NCBI GenBank assembly: GCA_027031185.1
Contig: JALVEF010000519.1
Location: 1-6,614, forward strand
Origin: Saprospiraceae bacterium
GTDB taxonomy: Bacteria; Bacteroidota; Bacteroidia; Chitinophagales; Saprospiraceae
Reading direction: 5' to 3'
DNA length: 6,614 nucleotides
Under the pieces are notes generated by a model. That model did not search any database. It saw nothing but the letters and a program-made list of their open reading frames with translations, and was not told the DNA's origin. Positions 5,382-6,614 of the stretch are shown in pieces (position 1 is the first letter of the stretch; the number at the start of each line of letters is the position of its first letter). Both the position numbers and the translations under genes were made by a program.

Positions 5382-6506
5382 ATGCGGTACAGTTATTGGG
5401 AACAAGACAGCTTTTGGGCGCCGGCGGACTATGTAGTCATCGGCGCCGGCATCACGGGTATGGCCGCGGCACTGCACTTGCGCGAAAAAGCACCCAGGGC
5501 GCGCATTGTCGTATTGGAGCGAGGTAGTTTTTCGCGCGGCGCCAGCACGCGCAATGCGGGATTTGCCTGTATCGGCAGCCCGACGGAATTGTTGGCAGAT
5601 TTGGCCATAATGCCGGCCGGGGAAGTGTGGGAATTGGTTGCGCGCCGTTGGCGCGGCTTGGTTTATTTGCGGCGTTTGCTGGGCGATGAGGCGGTCCGCT
5701 TTGTGCAGGCGGGAGGTCACGAAGTCTTTTTGCAGGAGGATGAAGAAGTGTATGCGCACTGTCTTGATGTCTTGCCGGAATTCAATGAGCATCTGGCGGA
5801 CATTACGGGCATGTATCCCTTCTTTGAAACGGCCCGCCCGGTAACCCGGGAGATACCTGCCGTGCGGCGTGCCATCGCCATCCGGGGCGAGGGTCAGCTT
5901 CATCCGGGCTACATGATGCAAGCCTTCTATCGCAAGGCGCAAAGCGAGAATATCGAAATCCGCTTTGGTGTCGAGGTATCAAATTGGGAGGCCGGGGACC
6001 GGGATGTGACCATTCACCTGGCCGGCGGAGGCCGTCTGCGCGCCGCCCGGTTGCTCCTCGCGACGAATGGCTTTGCATCGGCACTGGTACCGGACACGGA
6101 TATCCGGCCGGCCCGCAATCTGGTGTTGGTCACTGCCCCACTTACGAAACTGCCCTGGCAGGGCAGTTTCCACTACCACCAGGGCTATGTCTATTTCCGC
6201 AATATCGGTCGCCGCGTCCTGATCGGTGGGGGCCGTCATCTGGACAAGGAGGGTGAGACGACTGCCGCTTTTGGAGAACCTGCCGCTATCCGGCGATATT
6301 TGGAACACTTCCTTGCCGGGATACTGCCACCGGGTGCCGGTGTGGAGATCACGCATGTGTGGAGTGGCATTATGGGGTTGGGACCGGATAAAGTACCGAG
6401 GCTTCGTCACCTGGCGCCGAATGTAGTGTTAGCGGCCGGGTTGGGCGGTATGGGTGTGGCCCTGGGCAGTCAATTGGGCAGTGAAGCTGCCGATTTGCTG
6501 GCGTAA
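5382..6506 (+). CDS. FAD-dependent oxidoreductase, DAO family
   Basis: This 374-aa flavoprotein has the D-amino-acid oxidase/glycine oxidase (DAO) fold. The N-terminal Rossmann motif is YVVIGAGITGMAAALHL (17-33), with Glu46 ending the second strand to bind the FAD ribose, then GASTRNAGFA (53-62), a flavin-contact signature of DadA/PuuB-like amine oxidases. A C-terminal FAD motif reads AAGLGGMGVALGSQLG near the end. There is no signal peptide or membrane segment, so it is probably cytosolic. The likely chemistry is oxidation of a secondary or primary amine or amino acid; the substrate cannot be told from sequence. It starts 6 nt after purA and ends the operon. By eye its codons use more G at third position (many TTG leucines) than the pyr genes, a weak hint of a different history. 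A 25-nt palindrome lies inside it (6146-6170). Confidence 0.88.
   Translation: MRYSYWEQDSFWAPADYVVIGAGITGMAAALHLREKAPRARIVVLERGSFSRGASTRNAGFACIGSPTELLADLAIMPAGEVWELVARRWRGLVYLRRLLGDEAVRFVQAGGHEVFLQEDEEVYAHCLDVLPEFNEHLADITGMYPFFETARPVTREIPAVRRAIAIRGEGQLHPGYMMQAFYRKAQSENIEIRFGVEVSNWEAGDRDVTIHLAGGGRLRAARLLLATNGFASALVPDTDIRPARNLVLVTAPLTKLPWQGSFHYHQGYVYFRNIGRRVLIGGGRHLDKEGETTAAFGEPAAIRRYLEHFLAGILPPGAGVEITHVWSGIMGLGPDKVPRLRHLAPNVVLAAGLGGMGVALGSQLGSEAADLLA
6146..6170. repeat. 25-nt near-perfect palindrome within the oxidoreductase gene
   Basis: GAAACTGCCCTG (6146-6157) is the exact reverse complement of 6159-6170, with a single central G. As RNA it would form an 11-bp stem with a 3-nt loop. It encodes KLPWQGSF. 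No T-run follows. It could be chance under coding constraint, a pause hairpin or an operator-like site. Confidence 0.6.
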
Positions 6507-6510
6507 AGGC

Positions 6511-6554
6511 TTGCGCGCCGCTACGGTGATGCCCATCACCGTAGCGGCACGCAA
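6511..6554 (+). terminator. Strong hairpin ending the operon (terminator-like)
   Basis: A perfect 14-bp stem, GCCGCTACGGTGAT (6517-6530) with 6535-6548, closes on the loop GCCC. After one C/A mismatch it continues for five more pairs (TTGCG 6511-6515 with CGCAA 6550-6554). It starts 4 nt after the oxidoreductase stop, exactly where the transcript should end. The 3' side is followed by AAA and then mixed sequence rather than a T-run, so intrinsic termination may be inefficient; transcript 3'-end protection is an alternative. Confidence 0.6.
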
Positions 6555-6562
6555 AAATGCCA

Positions 6563-6570
6563 TATCTTGC
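6563..6570 (+). promoter_or_regulatory. Weak -7-like element before the last start codon
   Basis: TATCTTGC lies 12 nt before the ATG at 6583. It resembles the Bacteroidota -7 consensus TAnnTTTG but is one T short. The expected -33 region falls inside the hairpin and has no clear TTG. Position and resemblance support it only weakly. Confidence 0.25.
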
Positions 6571-6582
6571 GTCCAAAACACC

Positions 6583-6614
6583 ATGTCGGACACGCTGATC
6601 AAAATCTTCCTGTG
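6583..6614 (+). CDS. Possible 5' end of a further gene (truncated by window)
   Basis: An ATG followed by ten open codons, MSDTLIKIFL, runs off the window. It follows the operon's terminal hairpin and a weak -7-like element at a spacing typical of short Bacteroidota leaders. The fragment is too short to assign a family. A nearby ATG at 6557 ends after 13 codons at 6596-6598, which favours 6583 if a gene starts here. Confidence 0.35.
   Translation, partial: MSDTLIKIFL

Noticed and set aside
6557..6598. Mini-ORF starting at ATG 6557
   Set aside because: It stops after 13 codons and begins inside the hairpin's 3' flank; no sign of a leader peptide.

Overview
The window looks like the chromosome of a member of the Bacteroidota with fairly high GC. 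The best evidence is a textbook Bacteroidota-type promoter (TTTG, 19 nt, TACCTTTG) just before the first gene, together with junctions that lack clear Shine-Dalgarno sequences. The style of the proteins fits: an E. coli-like aspartate carbamoyltransferase pair and a class 2 dihydroorotate dehydrogenase. A Saprospiria-like lineage is a guess from GC and repeat style and cannot be proven here.

Layout: Positions 1-427 hold no convincing gene. The stretch is rich in short repeats and hairpins: four copies in two orientations of a GCCCCGCACTT-type motif, a hairpin of the widespread CTGAGCTTGNCGAAG intergenic type, and a degenerate TTTGACC heptamer array. It ends in the operon promoter at 377-407. 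From 428 to 6506 six genes run on the + strand with gaps of -4, 2, 12, 6 and 6 nt, almost certainly one transcription unit: pyrD, pyrC, pyrB, pyrI, purA and a DAO-family FAD-dependent oxidoreductase. A 20-bp hairpin (6511-6554) closes the unit. A weak promoter-like motif and the first ten codons of a possible further gene follow to the window edge.

How the genes work together: PyrB with PyrI makes carbamoyl aspartate under allosteric control, PyrC cyclises it to dihydroorotate, and PyrD oxidises that to orotate. That is three consecutive steps of UMP synthesis; carbamoyl-phosphate synthase, pyrE and pyrF are not in the window. PurA makes adenylosuccinate from IMP and also consumes aspartate. 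The oxidoreductase has no established role in either pathway.

The gene content is mostly housekeeping and I see no defence system, CRISPR array or insertion sequence. The points most worth checking are a terminator-like palindrome plus T7 inside the start of pyrD (candidate intragenic attenuator), the mixed pyrimidine/purine/FAD operon, a Cys at the catalytic-base position of a class 2 DHODH, an altered C-terminal GTP-site motif in PurA, and the repeat-built region upstream of the promoter.
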